Below, piece by piece: positions 7,609 through 15,625 of a stretch of DNA of 37,135 nt. Location of the stretch: positions 1 to 37,135 of the forward strand of contig JAUYTU010000029.1 in NCBI GenBank assembly GCA_030694975.1, given 5' to 3'. Source of the stretch: Erysipelotrichaceae bacterium (lineage in GTDB: Bacteria; Bacillota_I; Bacilli_A; Erysipelotrichales; Erysipelotrichaceae). Position 1 is the first letter of the stretch. Every line of letters starts with the position of its first letter. Position numbers and translations under genes: made by a program. Below the pieces are notes generated by a model. That model was given only the letters and a program-made list of their open reading frames with translations. It made no database searches and was not told the DNA's origin.

Positions 7609-8079
7609 ATGAAAAAACTATTACTAATAATTCTGATGACTTTGGTGTTTGCGGGTTGTTCTTCAAATGCTGAGACATTAAATGATTATTATTTTGAAAC
7701 CAATGGACTTAAAATCAGCATGGGAGATAAAGCGAGTGACTTTCTAGTCAAGACCGGTACTCCTATAGAACAATACTCAGCACCTTCATGCGCATTTGAC
7801 GGCGATGACACTGTGTATGATTTTGGCAGTTATCAAATCACAACATACCTTTCTGTGGAAGGAGAAATTTTCACCGGCGTATATTTGCTAGATGATCGTT
7901 TTTCGACCAAAGAAGGCATTAAAATCGGATCGAAATTATCCGAAATGTTAAGTACTTACGGCGATAAATATGAAGAGAATTATGGTGCGTACACCTATTC
8001 CCTTGGATTAACAGAATTGTCATTCGTTGTAATCGATGATGTTATCACATCGATATCCTATTTACATAAAGTTGAATAA
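7609..8079 (+). CDS. Small lipoprotein of unknown function
   Basis: The 156-residue protein starts at ATG 7609 after AAAGGAG and has a lipoprotein signal peptide with lipobox LVFAGC, so it should be lipid-anchored on the outer face of the membrane. The mature part, about 135 residues, is acidic with a repeated pattern resembling small periplasmic beta-rich domains (KISMGDKASDF and KIGSKLSEML occupy equivalent places, hinting at an internal duplication of about 70 residues, as in BLIP/SmpA-like folds). No family is firmly recognised. It sits between the surface transglutaminase-like protein and the MBOAT gene with short gaps, so a role in the same envelope module is likely. Confidence 0.75.
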   Translation: MKKLLLIILMTLVFAGCSSNAETLNDYYFETNGLKISMGDKASDFLVKTGTPIEQYSAPSCAFDGDDTVYDFGSYQITTYLSVEGEIFTGVYLLDDRFSTKEGIKIGSKLSEMLSTYGDKYEENYGAYTYSLGLTELSFVVIDDVITSISYLHKVE

Positions 8080-8096
8080 TCGCTTCAGGAGGACCT

Positions 8097-9485
8097 ATGG
8101 TTTTTAGCTCTCCGGTTTTTATATTCCTATTTCTACCTTTGGTTTACTTAATCAATTTGGTAATACCTAAACGTTTCAGTAATATTTTTCTGTTGCTTTT
8201 CTCACTGATATTTTATGCATGGGGCGAACCGCTCTATGTTTTTTTAATGATTTTCTCAGCGCTGATCAACTTCTACCTGACGATATGGATCGATACGTAT
8301 TCAAGCCGACGAAAAATCATTTTGATCATCGCCATACTATTCAACATTGGAATTCTTGGCTTATTCAAATATGCGGACTTTCTGATTTTAACTGTCAATG
8401 GATTGCTGAATACATCATTTCCGATGCTCAATTTGCCCTTACCCATCGGAATATCTTTTTATACCTTCCAAACCATGTCCTACGTGTTTGATGTATACAA
8501 CAAAGAGACCTCCGTTCAACGGAACTACTTTTCCTTATTGCTCTACATCACTTTCTTCCCGCAGCTAATCGCCGGACCGATCGTTCAATATCACGACATC
8601 GCTAAGCAAATTGAATCTCGATTTGTGACCTTGGACAATACCGTCCACGGACTGCGACGGTTTGTGGTGGGATTGTCAAAGAAAGTTCTGCTGGCCAATG
8701 CCATGGCCATCATTGTCGATCGACTGTTTGCCTTGCCGAATTCAGAAATCTCAATGCCCGTAGCCTGGGTTGCTTCCATCGCATACCTCTTTCAAATCTA
8801 CTTTGACTTCTCCGGATATTCGGATATGGCCATCGGCATGGGAGAAATGTTTGGATTTCACTTCAAAGAAAACTTCAATTATCCCTACATCGCGATGTCT
8901 GTGCAAGACTTTTGGCGTCGCTGGCATATTTCCTTATCCTCATGGTTTCGGCTGTACCTATACATTCCACTGGGCGGTAATCGCAAAGGGAAGAGCCGGG
9001 CAATGTTTAATCGAATCTTCGTCTTCTTCCTCACCGGACTTTGGCATGGTGCTTCATGGACATTTGTCGTATGGGGTTTATATCACGGACTTTTCCTATT
9101 GCTAGAACAAACGGTTCTTAAGGTCGAGCGCTGGCCGGTTATTATTCGCCGTATTTACACATTAATGGTCGTTTTGATCGGCTTTGTGATCTTTCGATCA
9201 GAAACCTTCATTCAATCCATGATATTTATACAGTCCATGTTCACATTCACCTCAACCACTGCATTGGCGATGAAAGAACTCATGATCTTGATAACACCGC
9301 TCACTATAGTGATGTTTATCATCAGCGCGATTGCCTCAACTCCGATCGTGAAGATGATCCAAGTCAGATTTAAGTCTGTTGTTGTATCCTATTTATCCTA
9401 CGGATTTACAATTATACTTTGGATAGCCTGTTTGCTCAGTTTGGCCGCTAACACCTACAATCCGTTTATTTACTTCCGGTTCTAG
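8097..9485 (+). CDS. MBOAT-family membrane O-acyltransferase (AlgI/PatA/DltB type)
   Basis: This polytopic membrane protein of 462 residues is predicted to pass acetyl (or other acyl) groups across the membrane for O-acylation of a surface polymer. Family marks include the early YAWGEPLYVFL region, the FFPQLIAGPI block (153-161), DFSGYSDMAIG (237-247), NFNYPY, FWRRWHISLSSW (272-283) and the catalytic histidine H317 in GLWHGASW, with a second His at 330. AGGAGG lies just before the ATG. The next gene, 8 bases on, encodes the usual extracytoplasmic partner (DHHW/AlgX-like), as in alginate, peptidoglycan (patA/B) and wall-polymer acetylation pairs. The acceptor polymer cannot be told from the sequence. 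Confidence 0.93.
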   Translation: MVFSSPVFIFLFLPLVYLINLVIPKRFSNIFLLLFSLIFYAWGEPLYVFLMIFSALINFYLTIWIDTYSSRRKIILIIAILFNIGILGLFKYADFLILTVNGLLNTSFPMLNLPLPIGISFYTFQTMSYVFDVYNKETSVQRNYFSLLLYITFFPQLIAGPIVQYHDIAKQIESRFVTLDNTVHGLRRFVVGLSKKVLLANAMAIIVDRLFALPNSEISMPVAWVASIAYLFQIYFDFSGYSDMAIGMGEMFGFHFKENFNYPYIAMSVQDFWRRWHISLSSWFRLYLYIPLGGNRKGKSRAMFNRIFVFFLTGLWHGASWTFVVWGLYHGLFLLLEQTVLKVERWPVIIRRIYTLMVVLIGFVIFRSETFIQSMIFIQSMFTFTSTTALAMKELMILITPLTIVMFIISAIASTPIVKMIQVRFKSVVVSYLSYGFTIILWIACLLSLAANTYNPFIYFRF

Positions 9486-9493
9486 GAGGAAAA

Positions 9494-10876
9494 ATGAAAA
9501 AATTTCTCAAAATCACTTTCTGTTTTCTGATCTTCGGCACCGCTCTTATCCCTTTGTTTGGCACCGTCATTGGGGTTGACTCACTCAATTTGGATAAAAG
9601 CGCACTTTCACCCATGCCGGCATTGATTGAAAACAATAAAATCAACGCAAAATACACATCGCAGTTCGATGATTTTTATACGGATCAGTTTTCCTTTCGA
9701 ACCTACCTAATTACGGCATATAATCAGATTTATGCCCATTTATTTAAGCAAAGCGGCAATGACAAAGTCATCGTCGGAAAAGAGGGTTTCTTGTTTTTTG
9801 AGGAAACATTAAACGATTATCTCAAAGTTGATCAGCTCAGCGATTATGATTTGTTACGGCTTAACGAAGTGTTGCGCATTCAACAGAAATACCTTCAGTT
9901 GGAAGGGATTGAAAGTCATTTCATAATTGTACCCAATAAAGCGACGATTTATCCAGAATTCATGCTATCTTTAGTGAAGCCGATTGGATCACAAAGTAAT
10001 TTAGAACGGATAAGCGAAATGGAATTGAACATGAGTTTCATTGATCTGAAAGAAGAGCTTATTAAACAGAAGATGATTTCGGCTAATTTGTTGTATCACC
10101 ATCAAGATTCCCATTGGAACAACATTGGAGCAGCCATCGGTTATGACCTGATCATGAAATTTCTGAATAAAGAAAGTCTTGTTCTGACACAACAACCGTA
10201 CGAGAACATTGTTGATTGGCAAGGGGATCTGGCACGGATGTTATATCCATCCAAATCTACCCTCGATCAACAGTTCTATTTCAAATTACCCAGTCAGTTC
10301 ACTTTTACAAAAGCAATTCGAACATTGGAAGACTTGCAGATAGAATCAGTCAATGCCTCAAAAGAGGGAAGTCTGTTTATGTTTCGAGACTCCTTTGCCA
10401 ATGCACTGATCCCCTTTATTTCCGAGTCGTTTGAACAAGTGAATTATTCACGATTGTTTCCATATGATTATACAAAAATTGACACAGAGCGCTTGGAGCA
10501 TCTGATCATTGAAATTGCGGAGCGAAATGTTAACTGGCTGTTACAAGCCACACCGATCCTTCAGGCAATTGGTGAAGAGATTTCGATCACTGAAACATCA
10601 ACAGTTTCACTTGATATAACAGTTGATCAAGAAAAAAAATCGGACCTGTTCTATTTGAACGCCCGATTTATGGATCAGAAGATTTCAGAGAAAATCACTG
10701 CGGTGCGACTGATGGATGGAAGCACCGTTTACGAAGTTTTTCCAATTTATCAGGACACAGATTTTGAAGATGAAATACTCGAGAAGGGATTTTCAATTTA
10801 TACAAAAGAAGAATTGAATCCAGATACAATGACAGTCTATGTTTTCATGAACAATGAGTGGTTCAAGGTAGAATAA
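9494..10876 (+). CDS. AlgX/AlgJ-like (DHHW) SGNH-type O-acetyltransferase partner
   Basis: The 460-residue protein has an N-terminal signal anchor (about 5-27) and an extracytoplasmic SGNH-hydrolase-like domain of the AlgX/AlgJ/DHHW type. The signature HQDSHWNNIGA places the Asp-His pair at D205 and H207, and the nucleophile is most likely S300 in FRDSFAN, matching the D-x-H plus Ser triad of AlgX. About 130 residues follow with beta-rich character, perhaps a polymer-binding part. It starts 8 bases after the MBOAT stop with AGGAGG, so the two are translationally linked. It should accept the acyl group exported by the MBOAT protein and place it on a surface glycan. It ends 7 bases from the convergent SDR gene. 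Confidence 0.9.
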   Translation: MKKFLKITFCFLIFGTALIPLFGTVIGVDSLNLDKSALSPMPALIENNKINAKYTSQFDDFYTDQFSFRTYLITAYNQIYAHLFKQSGNDKVIVGKEGFLFFEETLNDYLKVDQLSDYDLLRLNEVLRIQQKYLQLEGIESHFIIVPNKATIYPEFMLSLVKPIGSQSNLERISEMELNMSFIDLKEELIKQKMISANLLYHHQDSHWNNIGAAIGYDLIMKFLNKESLVLTQQPYENIVDWQGDLARMLYPSKSTLDQQFYFKLPSQFTFTKAIRTLEDLQIESVNASKEGSLFMFRDSFANALIPFISESFEQVNYSRLFPYDYTKIDTERLEHLIIEIAERNVNWLLQATPILQAIGEEISITETSTVSLDITVDQEKKSDLFYLNARFMDQKISEKITAVRLMDGSTVYEVFPIYQDTDFEDEILEKGFSIYTKEELNPDTMTVYVFMNNEWFKVE

Positions 10877-10883
10877 TTAAGTT

Positions 10884-11807
10884 TCATTTCTTCAGTCCGG
10901 TTAACTCCATGCTTAAATCATAAACCTGCTTGCTCAATATGCGATCCATTGCGTGTTTGGCAGGTTTTTCTTCGAGTGTTAAATGAAAGAACTTTCCGCT
11001 GACATTGGCCATCTGAGAATCTGCGACCAAGTAATAAATGGCTTCACCAGAAATCTTCGCATCTTTTAACAGGGGCTGAATAAACAGCCTTGAAAACATC
11101 CGGTACAACCAACCGTTGTTACTGCCGATACTCGTTTTCACATCACCAGGATGCATCGCATTGATCGTTACACCGCTTTTCTTCAGTTGGTCATCCATTT
11201 CCCACATGGTTAGCAGTTGCGCTGTCTTGGATGCGCCATAGCCTCGCAATCCGGTGTATGGACGCTTTTTCCAATGAATGTCATGGATATTCAAACCATT
11301 GAAACGATGACCTTCAGAGTTGATGTGCAATATTCTGGAAGGAGCACTTTCAATAAGTCTGTTTAGCAACAAATTCGTAAACAAGAAGGAGGCTAAGTGA
11401 TTCACAAAGAACACCGTCTCAAAACCTTCCGATGTATAAGTAACTTTGGTAGAATGCAATCCGGCACAGTTGATGAGGACATCGATTTTCGGATATTTGG
11501 CTAAAATGACATTTGCGGCATGTCTGACTTGATCGGAATGACTGAAGTCCGCAATAACGATATCAATCGAAACATCAAATAAGGATAGTATTGTGCTTCT
11601 GACCTCTTCTGCTTTTTGCTGATTTCGCACCACCATAACGATGGTCGCCTGTCCCTTGGCCAAGCGTTTCAGTGCTTCTAGTCCGACTCCGGAAGTCGCA
11701 CCGGTTAAAACAACGACCTTATTCTCCATGGATGCAGAACTGGTTTTTTGTTCAGCTTTGGAATTTCTTAAAAACAATAACTCATCCGGTAATTCAAATT
11801 TTTTCAT
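10884..11807 (-). CDS. Short-chain dehydrogenase/reductase (retinol dehydrogenase-like)
   Basis: This is a 307-residue classical SDR oxidoreductase. It has the NAD(P) motif TGATSGVG (35-42), NCAG (113-116), and catalytic S164, Y190 and K194 in the YGASK motif. An Arg after the second beta strand (VVRNQQKAEE, 59-68) points to NADP(H) preference. The sequence most resembles the retinol/WW-domain oxidoreductase-like SDR group. It is the third gene of a minus-strand cassette, starting 9 bases after the stop of the NTF2-like gene with GGGAG. Presumably it reduces or oxidises a lipid-like alcohol/ketone linked to the flavoprotein upstream. The substrate is not known. Confidence 0.88.
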   Translation of the reverse strand: MKKFELPDELLFLRNSKAEQKTSSASMENKVVVLTGATSGVGLEALKRLAKGQATIVMVVRNQQKAEEVRSTILSLFDVSIDIVIADFSHSDQVRHAANVILAKYPKIDVLINCAGLHSTKVTYTSEGFETVFFVNHLASFLFTNLLLNRLIESAPSRILHINSEGHRFNGLNIHDIHWKKRPYTGLRGYGASKTAQLLTMWEMDDQLKKSGVTINAMHPGDVKTSIGSNNGWLYRMFSRLFIQPLLKDAKISGEAIYYLVADSQMANVSGKFFHLTLEEKPAKHAMDRILSKQVYDLSMELTGLKK

Positions 11808-11816
11808 AACTTCTCC

Positions 11817-12293
11817 CTATCCAAAATGCTTAAACATGAATTTACGATACAGTTTGCCAAAACGGGGGATTCCATTGAAAATATCTCCCCAAAGATCGTA
11901 ATAATCGCGTTGTTCAATGATCATGCCTTCATCATTGAGCGTCAACCGCGTACAACCATAGACGGGTGTACTTGGTGATTTTTTGAAAGACATCGTCATT
12001 CTCCATTCCATCGAAATGATATTCTCATGTTTCATCACATGGGAAAGGTCCATAACCAAAGATTCACATCGCTTGGTCAAACGGTTACACATAGCTGTAA
12101 AGTTCTCAAACCCATCTACTCGCTGAATGGAATCTTGAAAGATGATGTTGGGATGATAATAAGGGAATATATGAGCCCAGTCCGGTTTTCCGTTTTTGTT
12201 ATACGTTTTTGACCATAGACGAATAACGGATTCGACCGTTAGCTCTTCCAGTGGCTCATTCACTTGTTCAAGCGCTGTTTCTAGATTACTCAA
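11817..12293 (-). CDS. NTF2/SnoaL-like protein
   Basis: The protein (158 residues from TTG 12293) has the cone-shaped NTF2-like fold pattern: helix-rich start (ESVIRLWSKTYNKNG), then YHPNIIFQDSIQRVDG, FTAMCNRLT, and alternating strands ending in RDYYDLWGDIF. This group includes SnoaL-like polyketide cyclases, ketosteroid isomerases and non-enzymatic small-molecule binders. I favour the TTG start because AGGCGG lies 8 bases before it and it overlaps the upstream stop by 8 bases. An ATG at 12350 would extend it by 19 residues but overlaps the flavoprotein by 65 bases and lacks a ribosome site. It is the middle gene of the flavoprotein-NTF2-SDR cassette. Confidence 0.75.
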   Translation of the reverse strand: MSNLETALEQVNEPLEELTVESVIRLWSKTYNKNGKPDWAHIFPYYHPNIIFQDSIQRVDGFENFTAMCNRLTKRCESLVMDLSHVMKHENIISMEWRMTMSFKKSPSTPVYGCTRLTLNDEGMIIEQRDYYDLWGDIFNGIPRFGKLYRKFMFKHFG

Positions 12294-13920
12294 CTTCAGT
12301 TCCGCCTTTCTGCTTGCGATAAGATTTTTGAAAATCGCTGATGACCGCATCCGCAGCCAATTTTCCGGTCAAAATTGAAACCGGCACACCCGCCGGATTG
12401 AACGTCCACTGACCGGCTTGTTTTATTGAATCTACAGGAGTCAACACGGATTTGGCGACTCGGATCATCCGATATTCGGTAGGGAAGGGTTTATTGATAA
12501 ATGACCATCCCGTCAGAGAACCTTGTGTGTTCAATGTTTTTCTAGCAATAGACAAAGGCGTAGATACAATCGTTTTCAAAACATGCTTATCGAAACTCTC
12601 AATGTAGCCATCCGAAAGTTGTGAGATCATCAGTGATGTGATATGTTGTTTAAACTCATCATATAGGCCCAACTGTTCGAAATGTTTGACGAGTTTGTAA
12701 TCAAACAACAAGGAGACAATCAATCCGGTTTGTCCTTGGGGAGATAAGGTAGGGTCGCGCAACGCCGGAATCGAAACTTCCAAGGTGTTGTATTTCACAT
12801 AGTCGCAAATCCAATCAAAGAGCATTTGTTTATCGTCGATAAACGAACCATGGTTCTGAATGTCATTAAGTGATATCTTAGTTAATCCTTCTTTGTGTAA
12901 CGTGTAGAAACAGTGGGGGCCGGTGATTTCTTCAAAATGTTGCGGAGGTAAATCGACAAGCATATATACCGTCAAAACGGAATCTGCACCGATTTTATCT
13001 TCGTATAGCCTCTTGCTTTGCTTAACTTTGTGGGTAAGACTCAATGATTTGATCCTCTTCAAATCAATAGTATTATAAAAAACATTAGTATCGGCAGCCC
13101 AGATCATCTGATCATAAAAAATCTCGGTTCCATCCTCTGTACGAACCAGTTTCTGTTCAACATCGATCTGAACGACTTTTCGGTTTGTTTCAATCTTACC
13201 GCCTTGCACCAAAATCAGTGACTTTAACTGATCGACGATGGTTTGGGTTGAACCTTTGGGATAATGATACTGTAAATAGAGGGTGAAGTAGGACAATGCG
13301 AAGAAGGTCGGGGTCGATGAGAAGAAGTGTTGAGTGATGATGTGAATCAATGATTCATTTTGAGTGCGGGTGCGTAAGAAATCATGGATGGGATCCATCC
13401 GTTTTGACATTTTACGAATATTGATTACAAACTTGAAAAACCAAGGCAACAAGGTCTTACTTAAATAGTTCATATTATAAGGCTTAGGCAGAAACAGCGG
13501 ATTCTCAACTCCATATAAAACATCCATGGTTTTCATGACGTATTTAATGTCCGTAACGATAGCATCAATATCTGGTTGGTTTTGAGGATATATTTCTTTG
13601 AGCAACAATCCGTACGTATCAATATCGGAATCATCGACAAGCGTAAGTGATTTCGTACCGATCGTGATTTTAATCGGATTGGGAACAAATTCAATTTGAA
13701 TTCCCAATTGTTTTAACATTGGAAAAATGATACCCGAATTAATGATACCACGGGCACCTTTGTCCAAAACGTGACCATCAACGGTAAACGCCCCAAGCAA
13801 CCCGCCAATCTCCGCTTCCTTCTCCAAAAGCAATACATTAAGTTTTTCTTTGCTCAGATATGCGGCAGCCGTTAGTCCGGCTATGCCACTGCCAACCACG
13901 ATGGCATCTACACGGTTCAT
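12286..13920 (-). CDS. FAD-dependent oxidoreductase of the phytoene desaturase / retinol saturase (CrtI) type
   Basis: This is a 544-residue flavoprotein. The N-terminal dinucleotide fold is VVGSGIAGLTAAAYLS (7-22) followed by LLEKEAEIGG with the ribose-binding Glu, and the C-terminus has the second FAD motif around GWSFINKPFPTE and GVPVSILTGKLAAD. Overall layout matches CrtI-like desaturases and all-trans-retinol 13,14-reductases, which oxidise, saturate or isomerise polyene or other lipid chains. ATG 13920 is preferred to 13956 because CGGAGG lies 10 bases before it, and the upstream ATG has none. It leads an operon with an NTF2-like protein and an SDR. No phytoene synthase is in the window, so a carotenoid role is not supported by context. 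Confidence 0.82.
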   Translation of the reverse strand: MNRVDAIVVGSGIAGLTAAAYLSKEKLNVLLLEKEAEIGGLLGAFTVDGHVLDKGARGIINSGIIFPMLKQLGIQIEFVPNPIKITIGTKSLTLVDDSDIDTYGLLLKEIYPQNQPDIDAIVTDIKYVMKTMDVLYGVENPLFLPKPYNMNYLSKTLLPWFFKFVINIRKMSKRMDPIHDFLRTRTQNESLIHIITQHFFSSTPTFFALSYFTLYLQYHYPKGSTQTIVDQLKSLILVQGGKIETNRKVVQIDVEQKLVRTEDGTEIFYDQMIWAADTNVFYNTIDLKRIKSLSLTHKVKQSKRLYEDKIGADSVLTVYMLVDLPPQHFEEITGPHCFYTLHKEGLTKISLNDIQNHGSFIDDKQMLFDWICDYVKYNTLEVSIPALRDPTLSPQGQTGLIVSLLFDYKLVKHFEQLGLYDEFKQHITSLMISQLSDGYIESFDKHVLKTIVSTPLSIARKTLNTQGSLTGWSFINKPFPTEYRMIRVAKSVLTPVDSIKQAGQWTFNPAGVPVSILTGKLAADAVISDFQKSYRKQKGGTEVE

Positions 13921-14030
13921 ATTCGCCAAACCTCCGAGATATTGTGAGAATTTCATGTTTTTATCATATCACAAATCGTCAATTGCAGTATATTGAAAGG
14001 AATGATTATTTAAAATAATTCAGTTCAACC

Positions 14031-14052
14031 AAAAGAAAACCCGCATTGCGGG
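14031..14052 (-). terminator. Terminator of the YczE-like gene
   Basis: On the minus strand CCCGC-AAT-GCGGG is followed by TTTTCTTTT. It begins a few bases after the stop codon at 14057. Confidence 0.8.
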
Positions 14053-14056
14053 GGAA

Positions 14057-14698
14057 TTAATCAACAAAGCCCAATTTTTTAACGAAGGGTTGAAATATTG
14101 GGATAAACCAGGCAATCAACGGTCCAAACAGTAACATACCGATGATAGTTCCTTCACGGACAGGAATCGGTTTTTGAAAAGAAATCGCAATGATCAGAGC
14201 CCCAATAATGGCGAAGACATCAACTAACTGACGAATCGTACCAAATTTTAGGCGGGTCTTGGTTGCGATGGCCATACAAGCAGCTTCGAGCGGAAAACTT
14301 AAGAAGTTGATTGACATGATGAGCGCTACTGCCATAATAATGACCAGCAATGAACCCATGTATATTGCCATATTGATCAGATAACTGTCAATGGTAACAT
14401 TGGCCAGTATTTCGTAAAACACGATATTTACAAAAAATCCCAGTAACACCGCCATAAATATCTGAAGGAAAGAGATCATCTTGAAGTCTTTCTTTAAAAC
14501 GACGACTTGTACAAGCACACAGCTTATGTTCATCATCATTGAAAATGTTCCAACCTTAATTCCCGTTACCATCGAAGTGGCCTGACTGAAGGCATCCCAT
14601 GCGCCAACCCCTACCGCAGCTTTTAATCCCAGTGCTACCCCGGTTGCGGCGACGATGATGAAAAATGTGGTGAACAAACTTTTTTTGATAAACAACAT
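14057..14698 (-). CDS. YczE/YitT-like integral membrane protein
   Basis: The 213-residue protein consists almost wholly of hydrophobic segments, about six membrane helices. The N-terminus carries the family feature GVALGLKAAVGVGAWDAF and a second copy of the half-motif appears later (SFPLEAACMAIATKT, then KFGTIRQLVDV), the twofold pattern of the YczE/YyaS/YitT group of uncharacterised bacterial membrane proteins. GGGGGTACGGAG precedes the start. It stands alone with its own terminator. The function of the family is not established; transport or lipopeptide-production support has been suggested for members. Confidence 0.75.
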   Translation of the reverse strand: MLFIKKSLFTTFFIIVAATGVALGLKAAVGVGAWDAFSQATSMVTGIKVGTFSMMMNISCVLVQVVVLKKDFKMISFLQIFMAVLLGFFVNIVFYEILANVTIDSYLINMAIYMGSLLVIIMAVALIMSINFLSFPLEAACMAIATKTRLKFGTIRQLVDVFAIIGALIIAISFQKPIPVREGTIIGMLLFGPLIAWFIPIFQPFVKKLGFVD

Positions 14699-14803
14699 CT
14701 CCGTACCCCCTGTTACTGCTTATTAAACATGACTTAATATAGCACATATCACCGAAAGAAAGTAGGCAAATGAAAGTAAATAATCCATGATTTAAAAAAA
14801 ATA

Positions 14804-15286
14804 TCAGGTCAAAGGTTTTATCGGATTCAAATCCAAACAGAAATAGACAGCTTCTTCGATCGGATTATGATAGTATGCGGGAATTTCTCTGAATCCCAGC
14901 TTTTGATACAGATTCATCGCCGGCGTCATGGATGATAACGTGTCCAACAAGATGTGATGGTAACCGATTTGTCGGGCATCATGGATAACTCTTAAGGAAA
15001 GCATAGCCCCAAGCCCAAGATGGCGAAAGGGTGGTCGGATATACAATCGCTTCAGCTCACATCGCGTATCATCTAATCTGCGCAAACCGATACAACCGGC
15101 AACTTCACCGTCAACAGAGGCAATATATAATCTGCCATCATCAAGAGCGTATTTATCCGGTAACTTTAAAAGCTCATTTTCGAAATCTTGAAATTGCAAA
15201 TCGATACCGAGTGAACCCGCGTATTCACGAAAGAGCGTTCTAATAATGTCCAATCGGTCATAGGCATATTCAATGGTTATGTTCAT
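14804..15286 (-). CDS. GNAT-family N-acetyltransferase
   Basis: The 160-residue protein has the GNAT fold order: helical N-terminus, beta strands RLYIASVDGEVAGCIGLRRL, the strand CELKRLYIRP, and the acetyl-CoA pyrophosphate loop FRHLGLGAML (Q/R-x-x-G-x-G/A type), then LDTLSSMTPAMNLYQKLGF, the typical C-terminal block with a Tyr that can act as general acid. ATG 15286 is chosen because GGGAG lies 9 bases before it; an upstream in-frame ATG at 15313 lacks a site. The acceptor amine cannot be predicted. It is not closely linked to a neighbour. Confidence 0.87.
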   Translation of the reverse strand: MNITIEYAYDRLDIIRTLFREYAGSLGIDLQFQDFENELLKLPDKYALDDGRLYIASVDGEVAGCIGLRRLDDTRCELKRLYIRPPFRHLGLGAMLSLRVIHDARQIGYHHILLDTLSSMTPAMNLYQKLGFREIPAYYHNPIEEAVYFCLDLNPIKPLT

Positions 15287-15303
15287 GATTTTATTCTCCC
15301 TGT

Positions 15304-15432
15304 GATGAATCATATTCTATCATCCTTTCAGATGTCATTCAAGCAAGCGAAGAATTGGACTCATCTTTAACGGAGTATGAACGATTGATTGATAAATTAG
15401 ATACATTATTATCGAATAATTATATCAAATGA
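15304..15432 (+). other. Start-less coiled-coil ORF fragment, weakly Spo0E-like
   Basis: An open frame of 42 codons ending in TGA (15430-15432) reads ASEELDSSLTEYERLIDKL, then a Ser/Asn-rich end. The S-x-x-L-D-x-x-(I/L)-x-x-Y spacing resembles the second helix of Spo0E-type aspartyl phosphatases, but the first helix is missing, there is no start codon with a ribosome site, and it overlaps the start region of the divergent GNAT gene. It is either a relic or chance. Confidence 0.2.
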
Positions 15433-15450
15433 TAATGATTGATATATAAT
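15421..15450 (+). promoter_or_regulatory. Inverted repeat with -10-like box upstream of the Cys-rich ORF
   Basis: TATATCA (15421-15427) and TGATATA (15440-15446) form a perfect 7-bp inverted repeat around AATGATAATGAT, and TATAAT (15445-15450) follows directly. A repressor (possibly of the Fur type, given TGATAATGAT) could act here. No good -35 is seen. Confidence 0.35.
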
Positions 15451-15493
15451 GAAAGTAGATAAGCAGAGATATCCGATAAAAAGAGGGAATGAC

Positions 15494-15625
15494 ATGATCA
15501 CTCGATCACACCCGCAGTTCTCCTTGCACGGATTCAAATGTCTGGCCTGCGCTATCATGGCTTGTAATAACAAAAAAGACAACGTTGCCTTTTGTTTTGA
15601 GTGTTCACATGACCCAGGCAATTGA
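15494..15625 (+). CDS. Small Cys-rich protein (43 residues)
   Basis: ATG 15494 is preceded by AGAGGG at a suitable distance, and the frame ends in TGA at 15623. The peptide carries KCLACAIMACNN and then FCFECSHD, giving five Cys in two clusters, a pattern suited to binding a metal or Fe-S cluster. The segment resembles the Cys-rich part of DUF3795 proteins, but is much shorter. The next frame (15609-15713) carries on with a plausible helical tail, so this may be the 5' part of a slightly longer, frameshifted gene. Its place just ahead of the DUF6144-like gene, which also has a Cys-rich end, suggests a shared role. Confidence 0.45.
   Translation: MITRSHPQFSLHGFKCLACAIMACNNKKDNVAFCFECSHDPGN

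Noticed and set aside
8770-9105. A 111-codon + strand frame inside the MBOAT gene
   Set aside because: It is an alternative frame of the MBOAT gene, whose conserved FWRRWHISLSSW and WHG motifs are in the other frame.
12286-13920. Naming the flavoprotein a carotenoid desaturase (crtI)
   Set aside because: The fold fits, but no phytoene synthase or other carotenoid gene is in the window and the partners (NTF2-like, SDR) do not support it.
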